DNA of 64,000 bases from Orychophragmus violaceus (GCA_030180135.1 CM058238.1:93008619-93072618), one strand, 5' to 3'; shown: positions 37,601 through 50,800, counted from the first letter of the stretch. The notes: generated from the sequence alone by a model not told the origin. Made by a program: numbers and translations.

Positions 37601-40600
37601 ACTTGTTTCCTCCACCACACCTCCTTACTGTCCATATGAGGGGTTTTGGTCGTGTTACTTTCGAAAAAACTCGACCCGATTCTTCCCGGGCCATGAACAC
37701 TTGGTTTTTCATGCACCGCGACTGTCCCACGGTGCGTAGGATCAGTCCACGATCAGTTTATCATATCCCGTCATTTTTTTTTCACTTGTTTCCTCCACCA
37801 CACCTCCTTACTGTCCATATGAGGGGTTTTGGTCGTGGTACTTTCGAAAAAACTCGACCCGATCCTTCTCGGGACATGAACACTTGGTTTTTCATGCACC
37901 GCGACTATCCCACGGTGCATAGGATCAGTCCACGATCAGTTTATCCTATCCCGTCATTTTTTTTTCACCCGTTTTCTCCACCACACCTCCTTACTGTCCA
38001 TATGAGGGGTTTTGGTCGTGGTACTTTCGAAAAAACTCTACCCGATCCTTCTCGGGACATGAACACTTGGTTTTTCATGCACCGCGACTATCCCACGGTG
38101 CATAGGATCAGTCCACGATCAGTTTATCATATACCGTCATTTTGTTTTCACCCGTTTCCTCCACCACACCTCCTTACTGTCTATATGAGGGGTTTTGGTC
38201 GTGGTACTTTCAAAAAAACTCGACCCGATTCTTCCCGGGCCATGAACACTTGGTTTTTCATGCACCGCGACTGTCCCACGGTGCATAGGATCAGTCCACG
38301 ATCAATTTATCATATCCCGTCATTTTTTTTTCACCTGTTTCCTCCACCACACCTCCTTACTGTCCATATGAGGGGTTTTGGTCGTGGTACTTTCGAAAAA
38401 ACTCGACCCGATCCTTCTCGGGACATGAACACTTGGTTTTTCATGCACCGCGACTGTCCCACGGTGCATAGGATCAGTCCACGATCGGTTTATCCTATCC
38501 CGTCATTTTTTTTCCACTTGTTTCCTCCACCACACCTCCTTACTGTCCATATGAGGGTTTTTGGTCGTGGTACTTTCGAAAAAACTCGACCGGATCCTTC
38601 TCGGGACATGAACACTTGGTTTTTCATGCACCGCGACTGTCCCACGGTGCATAGGATCAGTCCACGATCAGTTTATTATATACCGTCATTTTTTTTCACC
38701 AGTTTCCTCCACCACACCTCCTTACTGTCCATATGAGGGGTTTTGGTCGTGGTACTTTCGAAAAAACTCGACCCGATTCTTCCCGGGCCATGAACACTTG
38801 GTTTTTCATGAACCGCGACTGTCCCACGGTGCATAGGATCAGTCCACGATCAGTTTATCATATACCGTCATTTTTTTCACCTGTTTCCTCCACCACACCT
38901 CCTTACTGTCCATATGAGGGGTTTTGGTCGTGGTACTTTCGAAAAAACTCGACCTGATACTTCCCAGGACATGAACACTTGGTTTTTCATGCACCGCGAC
39001 TGTCCCACGGTGCATAGGATCAGTCCACGATCAGTTTATCATATACCGTCATTTTTTCACATGTTTCCTCCACCACACGTCCTTACTGTCCATATGAGGG
39101 GTTTTGGTCGTGGTACTTTCGAAAAAACTCGACCCGATTCTTCCCGGACCATGAACACTTGGTTTTTCATGCACCGCGACTGTCCCACGGTGCATAGGAT
39201 CAGTCCACGATCAGTTTATCATATCCCGTCATTTTTTTTTTCACTTGTTTCCTCCACCACACCTCCTTACTGTCCATATGAGGGGTTTTGGTCGTGTTAC
39301 TTTCGAAAAAACTCGACCCGATTCTTCCCGGGCCATGAACACTTGGTTTTTCATGCACCGCGACTGTCCCACGGTGCATAGGATCAGTCCACGATCAGTT
39401 TATCATATCCCGTCATTTTTTTTTCACCTGTTTCCTCCACCACACCTCCTTACTGTCCATATGAGGGGTTTTGGTCGTGGTACTTTCGAAAAAACTCGAC
39501 CCGATCCTTCTCGGGACATGAACACTTGGTTTTTCATGCACCGCGACTATCCCACGGTGCATAGGATCAGTCCACGATCAGTTTATCCTATCCCGTCATT
39601 TTTTTTTCACCCGTTTTCTCCACCACACCTCCTTACTGTCCATATGAGGGGTTTTGGTCGTGGTACTTTCGAAAAAACTCGACCCGATCCTTCTCGGGAC
39701 ATGAACACTTGGTTTTTCATGCACCGCGACTATCCCACGGTGCATAGGATCAGTCCACGATCAGTTTATCATATACCGTCATTTTGTTTTCACCCGTTTC
39801 CTCCACCACACCTCCTTACTGTCTATATGAGGGGTTTTGGTCGTGGTACTTTCAAAAAAACTCGACCCGATTCTTCCCGGGCCATGAACACTTGGTTTTT
39901 CATGCACCGCGACTGTCCCACGGTGCATAGGATCAGTCCACGATCAATTTATCATATCCCGTCATTTTTTTTTCACCTGTTTCCTCCACCACACCTCCTT
40001 ACTGTCCATATGAGGGGTTTTGGTCGTGGTACTTTCGAAAAAACTCGACCCGATCCTTCTCGGGACATGAACACTTGGTTTTTCATGCACCGCGACTGTC
40101 CCACGGTGCATAGGATCAGTCCACGATCGGTTTATCCTATCCCGTCATTTTTTTTCCACTTGTTTCCTCCACCACACCTCCTTACTGTCCATATGAGGGT
40201 TTTTGGTCGTGGTACTTTCGAAAAAACTCGACCGGATCCTTCTCGGGACATGAACACTTGGTTTTTCATGCACCGCGACTGTCCCACGGTGCATAGGATC
40301 AGTCCACGATCAGTTTATCATATACCGTCATTTTTTTCACATGTTTCCTCCACCACACCTCCTTACTGTCCATATGAGGGGTTTTGGTCGTGGTACTTTC
40401 GAAAAAACTCGACCCGATCCTTCTCGGGACATGAACACTTGGTTTTTCATGCACCGCGACTGTCCCACGGTGCATAGGATCAGTCCACGATCAGTTTATC
40501 CTATCCCGTCATTTTTTTTTCACTTGTTTCCTCCACCACACCTCCTTACTGTCCATATGAGTGGTTTTGGTCGTGGTACTTTCGAAAAAACTCAACCCGA

Positions 40601-43600
40601 TTCTTCTCGGGCCATGAACACTTGGTTTTTCATGCACCGCGACTGTCCCACGGTGCATAGGATCAGTCCACGATCAGTTTATCATATCCCGTCATTTTTT
40701 TTTCACCTGTTTCCTCCACCACACCTCCTTACTGTCCATATGAGGGGTTTTGGTCGTGGTACTTTCGAAAAAACTCGACCCGATCCTTCTCGGGACATGA
40801 ACACTTGGTTTTTCATGCACCGCGACTATCCCACGGTGCATAGGATCAGTCCACGATCAGTTTATCCTATCCCGTCATTTTTTTTTCACCCGTTTTCTCC
40901 ACCACACCTCCTTACTGTCCATATGAGGGGTTTTGGTCGTGGTACTTTCGAAAAAACTCGACCCGATTCTTCCCGGACCATGAACACTTGGTTTTTCATG
41001 CACCGCGACTGTCCCACGGTGCATAGGATCAGTCCACGATCAGTTTATTATATACCGTCATTTTTTTCACCAGTTTCCTCCACCACACCTCCTTACTGTC
41101 CATATGAGGGGTTTTGGTCGTGGTACTTTCGAAAAAACTCGACCCGATTCTTCCCGGGCCATGAACACTTGGTTTTTCATGAACCGCGACTGTCCCACGG
41201 TGCATAGGATCAGTCCACGATCAGTTTATCATATACCGTCATTTTTTCACCTGTTTCCTCCACCACACCTCCTTACTGTCCATATGAGGGGTTTTGGTCG
41301 TGGTACTTTCGAAAAAACTCGACCCGATACTTCCCGGGACATGAACACTTGGTTTTTCATGCACTGCGACTGTCCCACGGTGCATAGGATCAGTCCACGA
41401 TCAGTTTATCATATACCGTCATTTTTTCACATGTTTCCTCCACCACACGTCCTTACTGTCCATATGAGGGGTTTTGGTCGTGGTACTTTCGAAAAAACTC
41501 GACCCGATTCTTCCCGGACCATGAACACTTGGTTTTTCATGCACCGCGACTGTCCCACGGTGCATAGGATCAGTCCACGATCAGTTTATCATATCCCGTC
41601 ATTTTTTTTTTCACTTGTTTCCTCCACCACACCTCCTTACTGTCCATATGAGGGGTTTTGGTCGTGTTACTTTCGAAAAAACTCGACCCGATTCTTCCCG
41701 GGCCATGAACACTTGGTTTTTCATGCACCGCGACTGTCCCACGGTGCATAGGATCAGTCCACGATCAGTTTATCATATCCCGTCATTTTTTTTTCACCTG
41801 TTTCCTCCACCACACCTCCTTACTGTCCATATGAGGGGTTTTGGTCGTGGTACTTTCGAAAAAACTCGACCCGATCCTTCTCGGGACATGAACACTTGGT
41901 TTTTCATGCACCGCGACTATCCCACGGTGCATAGGATCAGTCCACGATCAGTTTATCCTATCCCGTCATTTTTTTTTCACCCGTTTTCTCCACCACACCT
42001 CCTTACTGTCCATATGAGGGGTTTTGGTCGTGGTACTTTCGAAAAAACTCGACCCGATCCTTCTCGGGACATGAACACTTGGTTTTTCATGCACCCCGAC
42101 TATCCCACGGTGCATAGGATCAGTCCACGATCAGTTTATCATATACCGTCATTTTGTTTTCACCCGTTTCCTCCACCACACCTCCTTACTGTCTATATGA
42201 GGGGTTTTGGTCGTGGTACTTTCAAAAAAACTCGACCCGATTCTTCCCGGGCCATGAACACTTGGTTTTTCATGCACCGCGACTGTCCCACGGTGCATAG
42301 GATCAGTCCACGATCAATTTATCATATCCCGTCATTTTTTTTTCACCTGTTTCCTCCACCACACCTCCTTACTGTCCATATGAGGGGTTTTGGTCGTGGT
42401 ACTTTCGAAAAAACTCGACCCGATCCTTCTCGGGACATGAACACTTGGTTTTTCATGCACCGCGACTGTCCCACGGTGCATAGGATCAGTCCACGATCGG
42501 TTTATCCTATCCCGTCATTTTTTTTCCACTTGTTTCCTCCACCACACCTCCTTACTGTCCATATGAGGGTTTTTGGTCGTGGTACTTTCGAAAAAACTCG
42601 ACCGGATCCTTCTCGGGACATGAACACTTGGTTTTTCATGCACCGCGACTGTCCCACGGTGCATAGGATCAGTCCACGATCAGTTTATTATATACCGTCA
42701 TTTTTTTTCACCAGTTTCCTCCACCACACCTCCTTACTGTCCATATGAGGGGTTTTGGTCGTGGTACTTTCGAAAAAACTCGACCCGATTCTTCCCGGGC
42801 CATGAACACTTGGTTTTTCATGAACCGCGACTGTCCCACGGTGCATAGGATCAGTCCACGATCAGTTTATCATATACCGTCATTTTTTTCACCTGTTTCC
42901 TCCACCACACCTCCTTACTGTCCATATGAGGGGTTTTGGTCGTGGTACTTTCGAAAAAACTCGACCCGATACTTCCCGGGACATGAACACTTGGTTTTTC
43001 ATGCACCGCGACTGTCCCACGGTGCATAGGATCAGTCCACGATCAGTTTATCATATACCGTCATTTTTTCACATGTTTCCTCCACCACACGTCCTTACTG
43101 TCCATATGAGGGGTTTTGGTCGTGGTACTTTCGAAAAAACTCGACCCGATTCTTCCCGGACCATGAACACTTGGTTTTTCATGCACCGCGACTGTCCCAC
43201 GGTGCATAGGATCAGTCCACGATCAGTTTATCATATCCCGTCATTTTTTTTTTCACTTGTTTCCTCCACCACACCTCCTTACTGTCCATATGAGGGGTTT
43301 TGGTCGTGTTACTTTCGAAAAAACTCGACCCGATTCTTCCCGGGCCATGAACACTTGGTTTTTCATGCACCGCGACTGTCCCACGGTGCATAGGATCAGT
43401 CCACGATCAGTTTATCATATCCCGTCATTTTTTTTTCACCTGTTTCCTCCACCACACCTCCTTACTGTCCATATGAGGGGTTTTGGTCGTGGTACTTTCG
43501 AAAAAACTCGACCCGATCCTTCTCGGGACATGAACACTTGGTTTTTCATGCACCGCGACTATCCCACGGTGCATAGGATCAGTCCACGATCAGTTTATCC

Positions 43601-45420
43601 TATCCCGTCATTTTTTTTTCACCCGTTTTCTCCACCACACCTCCTTACTGTCCATATGAGGGGTTTTGGTCGTGGTACTTTCGAAAAAACTCGACCCGAT
43701 TCTTCCCGGACCATGAACACTTGGTTTTTCATGCACCGCGACTGTCCCACGGTGCATAGGATCAGTCCACGATCAGTTTATTATATACCGTCATTTTTTT
43801 TCACCAGTTTCCTCCACCACACCTCCTTACTGTCCATATGAGGGGTTTTGGTCGTGGTACTTTCGAAAAAACTCGACCCGATTCTTCCCGGGCCATGAAC
43901 ACTTGGTTTTTCATGAACCGCGACTGTCCCACGGTGCATAGGATCAGTCCACGATCAGTTTATCATATACCGTCATTTTTTTCACCTGTTTCCTCCACCA
44001 CACCTCCTTACTGTCCATATGAGGGGTTTTGGTCGTGGTACTTTCGAAAAAACTCGACCCGATACTTCCCGGGACATGAACACTTGGTTTTTCATGCACC
44101 GCGACTGTCCCACGGTGCATAGGATCAGTCCACGATCAGTTTATCATATACCGTCATTTTTTCACATGTTTCCTCCACCACACGTCCTTACTGTCCATAT
44201 GAGGGGTTTTGGTCGTGGTACTTTCGAAAAAACTCGACCCGATTCTTCCCGGACCATGAACACTTGGTTTTTCATGCACCGCGACTGTCCCACGGTGCAT
44301 AGGATCAGTCCACGATCAGTTTATCATATCCCGTCATTTTTTTTTTCACTTGTTTCCTCCACCACACCTCCTTACTGTCCATATGAGGGGTTTTGGTCGT
44401 GTTACTTTCGAAAAAACTCGACCCGATTCTTCCCGGGCCATGAACACTTGGTTTTTCATGCACCGCGACTGTCCCACGGTGCATAGGATCAGTCCACGAT
44501 CAGTTTATCATATCCCGTCATTTTTTTTTCACCTGTTTCCTCCACCACACCTCCTTACTGTCCATATGAGGGGTTTTGGTCGTGGTACTTTCGAAAAAAC
44601 TCGACCCGATCCTTCTCGGGACATGAACACTTGGTTTTTCATGCACCGCGACTATCCCACGGTGCATAGGATCAGTCCACGATCAGTTTATCCTATCCCG
44701 TCATTTTTTTTTCACCCGTTTTCTCCACCACACCTCCTTACTGTCCATATGAGGGGTTTTGGTCGTGGTACTTTCGAAAAAACTCGACCCGATCCTTCTC
44801 GGGACATGAACACTTGGTTTTTCATGCACCGCGACTATCCCACGGTGCATAGGATCAGTCCACGATCAGTTTATCATATACCGTCATTTTGTTTTCACCC
44901 GTTTCCTCCACCACACCTCCTTACTGTCTATATGAGGGGTTTTTGTCGTGGTACTTTCAAAAAAACTCGACCCGATTCTTCCCGGGCCATGAACACTTGG
45001 TTTTTCATGCACCGCGACTGTCCCACGGTGCATAGGATCAGTCCACGATCAATTTATCATATCCCGTCATTTTTTTTTCACCTGTTTCCTCCACCACACC
45101 TCCTTACTGTCCATATGAGGGGTTTTGGTCGTGGTACTTTCGAAAAAACTCGACCCGATCCTTCTCGGGACATGAACACTTGGTTTTTCATGCACCGCGA
45201 CTGTCCCACGGTGCATAGGATCAGTCCACGATCGGTTTATCCTATCCCGTCATTTTTTTTCCACTTGTTTCCTCCACCACACCTCCTTACTGTCCATATG
45301 AGGGTTTTTGGTCGTGGTACTTTCGAAAAAACTCGACCGGATCCTTCTCGGGACATGAACACTTGGTTTTTCATGCACCGCGACTGTCCCACGGTGCATA
45401 GGATCAGTCCACGATCAGTT
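31620..45420. repeat. Higher-order repeat domain with unit of 6 to 13 monomers
   Basis: A run of monomers marked by CATGAACCGCG, GATACTTCCCGGGAC, CACACGTCC, CGTGTTAC, GACTATCCC, TTTCAAAAAAAC and TGAGGGTTTTTGG recurs in the same order. The GATACTTCC-type unit recurs at 31801, 34169, 35629, 37272, 38914, 41284, 42926 and 44019. The intervals are 2368, 1460, 1643, 1642, 2370, 1642 and 1093 bp, i.e. 13, 8, 9, 9, 13, 9 and 6 monomers. Each interval is one ancestral cassette with whole monomers gained or lost. Confidence 0.85.
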
Positions 45421-48200
45421 TATCATATACCGTCATTTTTTCACATGTTTCCTCCACCACACCTCCTTACTGTCCATATGAGGGGTTTTGGTCGTGGTAC
45501 TTTCGAAAAAACTCGACCCGATCCTTCTCGGGACATGAACACTTGGTTTTTCATGCACCGCGACTGTCCCACGGTGCATAGGATCAGTCCACGATCAGTT
45601 TATCCTATCCCGTCATTTTTTTTTCACTTGTTTCCTCCACCACACCTCCTTACTGTCCATATGAGTGGTTTTGGTCGTGGTACTTTCGAAAAAACTCGAC
45701 CCGATTCTTCTCGGGCCATGAACACTTGGTTTTTCATGCACCGCGACTGTCCCACGGTGCATAGGATCAGTCCACGATCAGTTTATCATATCCCGTCATT
45801 TTTTTTTCACATGTTTCCTCCACCACACCTCCTTACTGTCCATATGAGGGGTTTTGGTCGTGGTACTTTCGAAAAAACTCGACCCGATCCTTCTCGGGAC
45901 ATGAACACTTGGTTTTTCATGCACCGCGACTATCCCACGGTGCATAGGATCAGTCCACGATCAGTTTATCCTATCCCGTCATTTTTTTTTCACCCGTTTT
46001 CTCCACCACACCTCCTTACTGTCCATATGAGGGGTTTTGGTCGTGGTACTTTCGAAAAAACTCGACCCGATCCTTCTCGGGACATGAACACTTGGTTTTT
46101 CATGCACCGCGACTATCCCACGGTGCATAGGATCAGTCCACGATCAGTTTATCATATACCGTCATTTTGTTTTCACCCGTTTCCTCCACCACACCTCCTT
46201 ACTGTCTATATGAGGGGTTTTGGTCGTGGTACTTTCAAAAAAACTCGACCCGATTCTTCCCGGGCCATGAACACTTGGTTTTTCATGCACCGCGACTGTC
46301 CCACGGTGCATAGGATCAGTCCACGATCAGTTTATCATATCCCGTCATTTTTTTTTCACCTGTTTCCTCCACCACACCTCCTTACTGTCCATATGAGGGT
46401 TTTTGGTCGTGGTACTTTCGAAAAAACTCGACCGGATCCTTCTCGGGACATGAACACTTGGTTTTTCATGCACCGCGACTGTCCCACAGTGCATAGGATC
46501 AGTCCACGATCTGTTTATCATATACCGTCATTTTTTCACATGTTTCCTCCACCACACCTCCTTACTGTCCATATGAGGGGTTTTGGTCGTGGTACTTTCG
46601 AAAAAACTCGAACCGATCCTTCTCGGGACATGAACACTTGGTTTTTCATGCACCGCGACTGTCCCACGGTGCATAGGATCAGTCCACGATCAGTTTATCC
46701 TATCCCGTCATTTTTTTTTTCACTTGTTTCCTCCACCACACCTCCTTACTGTCCATATGAGGGGTTTTGGTCGTGGTACTTTCGAAAAAACTCGACCCGA
46801 TTCTTCTCGGGCCATGAACACTTGGTTTTTCATGCACCGCGACTGTCCCACGGTGCATAGGATCCGTCCACGATCTGTTTATCATATACCGTCATTTTGT
46901 TTTCACCCGTTTCCTCCACCACACCTCCTTACTGTCCATATGAGGGGTTTTGGTCGTGGTACTTTCGAAAAAACTCGACCCGATTCTTCCCGGGCCATGA
47001 ACACTTGGTTTTTCATGCACCGCGACTGTCCCACGGTGCATAGGATCAGTCCACGATCAGTTTATCATATACCGTCATTTTTTTCACCTGTTTCCTCCAC
47101 CACACCTCCTTACTGTCCATATGAGGGGTTTTGGTCGTGGTACTTTCGAAAAAACTCGACCCGATTCTTCTCGGGCCATGAACACTTGGTTTTTCATGCA
47201 CCGCGACTGTCCCACGGTGCATAGGATCAGTCCACGATCAGTTTATGATATACCGTCATTTTTTTTTCACTTGTTTCCTCCACCACACCTCCTTACTGTC
47301 TATATGAGGGGTTTTGGTCGTGGTACTTTCGAAAAACCTTGACCCGATCCTTCTCGGGACATGAACACTTGGTTTTTCATGCACCGCGACTGTCTCACGG
47401 TGCATAGGATCAGTCCACGATCAGTTTATCATATACCGTCATTTTTTTTTCACTTGTTTCCTTCACCACACCTCCTTACTGTCCATATGAGGGGTTTTGG
47501 TCGTGGTACTTTCGAAAAAACTCGACCCGATACTTCCCGGGACATGAACACTTGGTTTTTCATGCACCGCGACTGTCCCACGGTGCATAGGATCAGTCCA
47601 CGACCAGTTTATCATATACCGTCATTTTTTTCACATGTTTCCTCCACCACACGTCCTTACTGTCCATATGAGGGGTTTTGGTCGTGGTACTTTCGAAAAA
47701 ACTCGACCCGATTCTTCCCGGACCATGAACACTTGGTTTTTCATGCACCGCGACTGTCCCACGGTGCATAGGATCAGTCCACGATCAGTTTATCATATAC
47801 CGTCATTTTTTCACATGTTTCCTCCACCACACCTCCTTACTGTCCATATGAGGGGTTTTGGTCGTGGTACTTTCGAAAAAACTCGACCCGATTCTTCCCG
47901 GGCCATGAACACTTGGTTTTTCATGCACCGCGACTGTCCCACGGTGCATACGATCAGTCCACGATCAGTTTATCATATCCCGTCATTTTTTTTTCACCTG
48001 TTTCCTCCACCACACCTCCTTACTGTCCATATGAGGGGTTTTGGTCGTGGTACTTTCGAAAAAACTCGACCCGATCCTTCTCGGGACATGAACACTTGGT
48101 TTTTCATGCACCGCGACTGTCCCACGGTGCATAGGATCAGTCCACGATCGGTTTATCCTATCCCGTCATTTTTTTCCACTTGTTTCCTCCACCACACCTC

Positions 48201-48205
48201 CTTAC
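48201..48205. repeat. Target-site duplication CTTAC, left copy
   Basis: CTTAC, part of the satellite sequence CCTCCTTACTGTCC, precedes the LTR and is repeated at 53937-53941 after it. Confidence 0.95.
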
Positions 48206-48471
48206 TGTAACATCCCCGAACCGGGATACACCCTAAACGTTGGGCTGTCTATGGAACCATAAGACCGAGTACATGATCAAGAAGATCAATGAGAGAGTTT
48301 CATAGACAGAAGAAGGTCAAGCTCAACAGGGAAGAAGCTTAGCTTAAAGAAAAGCAGCTGAAAGGGAAGTGTTCAGCTCAAAGGAGCTGAACAGTCCAGC
48401 TGGTCAGCTAGGTCAGCTAGCAACCAGCTCAACCCAGCTAGCTTGAGTGTTCAAGTGTTGGGTCAGCTGGC

Positions 48472-48490
48472 CAGCTAGTGACACTAGCTG
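48472..48490. promoter_or_regulatory. U3 palindrome, 5' LTR
   Basis: CAGCTAGTG-A-CACTAGCTG, perfect 9-bp arms around one base. It is the core of the 12-bp-arm palindrome of the autonomous LTRs, in the same place relative to the TATA box. Confidence 0.55.
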
Positions 48491-48591
48491 ACCAAGGGGC
48501 ACCAAGGCGAATGGACACCAAGGAAAAGTTTTGTCCATTCGGCCAACCAATGCACCCTTCTCCATGGGCAGTTATGGCACGACTTTGGGGC

Positions 48592-48600
48592 TATAAATAG
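48592..48600 (+). promoter_or_regulatory. TATA box, 5' LTR of the non-autonomous element
   Basis: TATAAATAG about 390 bp into the LTR. It is preceded by CATGGGCAGTTATGGCACGA, which parallels CATGGGCGGTTATGGGGCGA in the autonomous outer LTR. Confidence 0.78.
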
Positions 48601-49027
48601 ACCATAGGGAGGCCATTTTCGTGCACCTATCTCCCTGGGAAAAACCCAGAATAATCCTAAGGCAAAGGCCAAACAAATTCAAGAGAAAAAGGAGGATTTA
48701 TGGCCGGTTTAACAAGGGGATTAGCCGGCCATGAAAAAGGGAGTTTGGGGAACGTTTCTGAAGTTAAAATCTCCATATCTCCATGCCTAAAAATGGGCAG
48801 AAGCCGTGGGTGCAAACTCAGAATCAACAAGGAAGAAAACCGACATGAATCATGGGAGAAAGAAAGGATTCTATGGCCGGTTTCTACAAGGGATTCTAAG
48901 CGGTTTCTAAGGATGATTTGGGAAGGTTTCTAAGGCAAATTAAGTCTGGGAAATCAAGGGAAGAAAGCCCAGAAACTCATGAAGATCGGATTGAAGATTT
49001 GAAGAAAATTCCCGGAAACCATCCGTG

Positions 49028-49700
49028 GGTCGTTCACGGACGACCGCGGGTCGATCACGGACGCCGCGGGTCGTACACGGATGACCGCGGGTCGTACACG
49101 GACGACCGCGGGTCGTTACGAACGACCATACCTGTCACGGACGAACACGGACGTGCACGGACGAACGCGGATGGTGCTCGGGCGAACGCGGATGGTGCTC
49201 GGGCGAACGCAGGTCGATCGCGGACGACCGCGGGTCACGTACGGACGACCGTAACCGTTCACGTACGATCGTGTCCGTTCGCGGACAGTCGTGTCCGTTC
49301 ACGGACGACCGTGGGACGATCACGGACGACCGCGGGTCGCGTACGGACGACCGTGGGTCGCGTACGGACGATCGCGGGTCGCGACAGACGACCGTAACCG
49401 TCACGGACGGTTGTGCCCGTACACGGACAACCGCGGGTCAGAAACGTACGTCCGTAGGACGATACGAACGACCGTGGATGCTGGCAAATGACCGCGGGTC
49501 GTTACGGACGACCGCGGGACGCGAACGAAGGGTCGTGTCCGTTCACGAAAGGTCGTGTCCGTTCACGAACAGTCGCGTCTGTTCACGGACGACCGTGATG
49601 GTCACACGGATGGCCTTACGGACGTCCATGACGAACGTACGGATAAACATACGGACGAACGCGTACGACCGCGGGTCGCGATACGGTCGCGGATCCAGGA
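49028..49700. repeat. CpG-dense degenerate short repeats in the 5' LTR
   Basis: About ten or more copies of a core like GACCGCGGGTCG, plus ACGGACGA and GTCCGTTCACG variants at irregular spacing of roughly 18-40 bp. The core contains the self-complementary CCGCGG. The block lies downstream of the TATA box, in the transcribed part, as does the CpG-dense block of the autonomous LTRs. It leaves stop-poor frames on both strands, which explains the arginine-rich ORFs. Confidence 0.85.
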
Positions 49701-50331
49701 ACGGTCGGGACGCGGATCGGCCTTATGATCATGCGTGAAAAAGGAGACAAAGATGAACTCGGAAAGGAATGGTGGTCAAAGGAAAGAACATGAAGACCTC
49801 TTTTGTACTCGGTCATGTGGGGATGGTTGGTTGAATGACTAAGTACAAAGGGGGTGTGTTCTAAGGAGTTGGATGAGCGAACGAGCTAAGCTGGACGTCG
49901 GGAATAACTTCACAACGGCTTCCCTAAAAGGCTAAGGTACACGTTCGAATGCTCCTCTATTATTCTAAGGAATGAATAGAACGGAAAAGTTGAATTGAAC
50001 AAACTAAGTAAAAGACTTAGGTTGTTAGAATGGTTAAAAATAGAAATGGAACCTCAAATAGTTTTGTGAAAACTAAGTAAAGTTATAAGAGGTTCTTGAA
50101 AGGATCGTTCCTTAAAAAGGACGATTGAAATGGTTAAGTAGTATTTCCGCTGCGTATTGATTAAGTATGAAGGATCTAGGACTATGAGTCAAAGAGAGAT
50201 CCGAGGAATACTTAATCCTAAAGGAAAATTTTAAATAGGACTGGTTTTAGGGAGGTTCAGGCCACGGTTTGGCCTGACCACTGGAACGCAACATCCGTCT
50301 AGGCTTATGGCCGGGATGGGGTGTTTCAAGT

Positions 50332-50343
50332 TGGTATCAGAGC
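50332..50343 (+). other. Primer-binding site of the non-autonomous element
   Basis: TGGTATCAGAGC three bases after the LTR, complementary to the tRNA-iMet 3' end. The sequence continues GGAGTTATTTCCTAGG as in the autonomous element. Confidence 0.95.
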
Positions 50344-50514
50344 GGAGTTATTTCCTAGGACGATGCTCTCATGATTGGTGACTTGCTAAGACAAGTACAC
50401 CAAGTACGCACTTAGTCTTGGGAAGACTTTGAGAACAAGGTCGCAAGACGGTGTGGGGGTGAACCGGAAGGCGCAATCACGGGAAAGTGGTTAGCCGAAC
50501 CAGGAGGAACCTAA

Positions 50515-50800
50515 AGAGGAAAAATGGGACTAAGTTGGGGCTGGTCACCATACCTCTAGAAATCCGCGCCAAAGTATGTGCGAAGGCGGCAGCAAGGACT
50601 AAGGGATCCAACTGTCTGCAAAGTACGGAGGAAAATGGGATTCAGTTGGGGCTGATCGCCACCCTCCGGGAACCGCACTAAAGGTACCACTTGCAAAAAC
50701 AATGGAAGCACACTTTGGGGAGTGTAAAGGCAAGTTGAGTACGTGCGATGTGCAACAGCAGGGACCAAGGATCCTAAGCTGTTTGCAAAATAAGGGGAAG
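50515..50800 (+). pseudogene. Degenerate, duplicated gag nucleocapsid remnant
   Basis: Two diverged repeats start GAGGAAAAATGGGACT (about 50515) and GAGGAAAATGGGATTC (about 50628). Each is followed by a piece resembling the CCHC region of the autonomous gag: AGCAAGGACTAAGGGATCC at about 50590 and AGCAGGGACCAAGGATCC at about 50755, compared with AGCAAGGACCATGAG in gag. In translation HFGECKGKLSTC resembles HSGSCWKKRRTC, but the cysteine pattern is incomplete and stops intervene. It cannot encode a working nucleocapsid. Confidence 0.55.

Larger units (their letters stand above)
13120..48205. repeat. Satellite array, ~182-bp monomer, left block (about 190 copies)
   Basis: Head-to-tail monomers with no other sequence between them. 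Starting each unit at ATGAGGGG (e.g. 13197, 13380, 13928, 14110), the units are 180-184 bp. Most length variation is in one T-run (ATTTTTTTTCAC; sometimes ATTTTGTTTTCAC). Fixed landmarks are TGGTACTTTCGAAAAAACTC, a dyad ATGCACCG...CGGTGCAT with an 11-nt loop (14003-14029 in one unit), GATCAGTCCACGATCAG and CCTCCACCACACCTCC. Variants at a few sites define subtypes: GATCCTTCTCGGGACATG, GATTCTTCCCGGGCCATG, GATACTTCCCGGGACATG and GATTCTTCCCGGACCATG. One frame has no stop codon, so long ORFs appear (up to 836 codons at 44350-46860). They shift frame with the T-run and are not genes. Nucleosome-scale length and retroelement invasion suggest a centromeric or pericentromeric satellite. I do not recognise the monomer as a known family. 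Confidence 0.97.
48206..50328 (+). repeat. 5' LTR of the non-autonomous element
   Basis: This 2123-bp LTR starts TGTAACATCCCCGAACCGGG and ends GGGGTGTTTCA. A cluster of AGCTG/CAGCTAG motifs and a palindrome precede the TATA box (48592-48600). A CpG-dense repetitive block lies at about 49028-49700. The rest, about 49740-50328, is A-rich and shows nothing recognisable. ORFs of 77-159 residues here are not supported as genes. Confidence 0.95.

Noticed and set aside
13120..48205. Dozens of + strand ORFs of 60-836 codons with the repeated peptide MRGFGRGTFEK...
   Set aside because: They are translations of a stop-poor satellite monomer. Starts and ends follow T-run length, and there is no promoter, codon bias or domain.
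13120..48205. CRISPR-like array
   Set aside because: The units are contiguous ~182-bp monomers with no unique spacers, in a plant context.
48700..48933. 77-residue ORF downstream of the LTR TATA box (copy at 52308-52541)
   Set aside because: It could be a leader ORF, but it has no recognisable domain and the two copies simply reflect LTR identity.
48918..49738. Arginine/aspartate-rich ORFs of 155-159 residues in the non-autonomous LTRs (also 52526-53346)
   Set aside because: They fall in CpG-rich short repeats that are open on both strands and occur in both LTR copies. No homology or start context supports coding.
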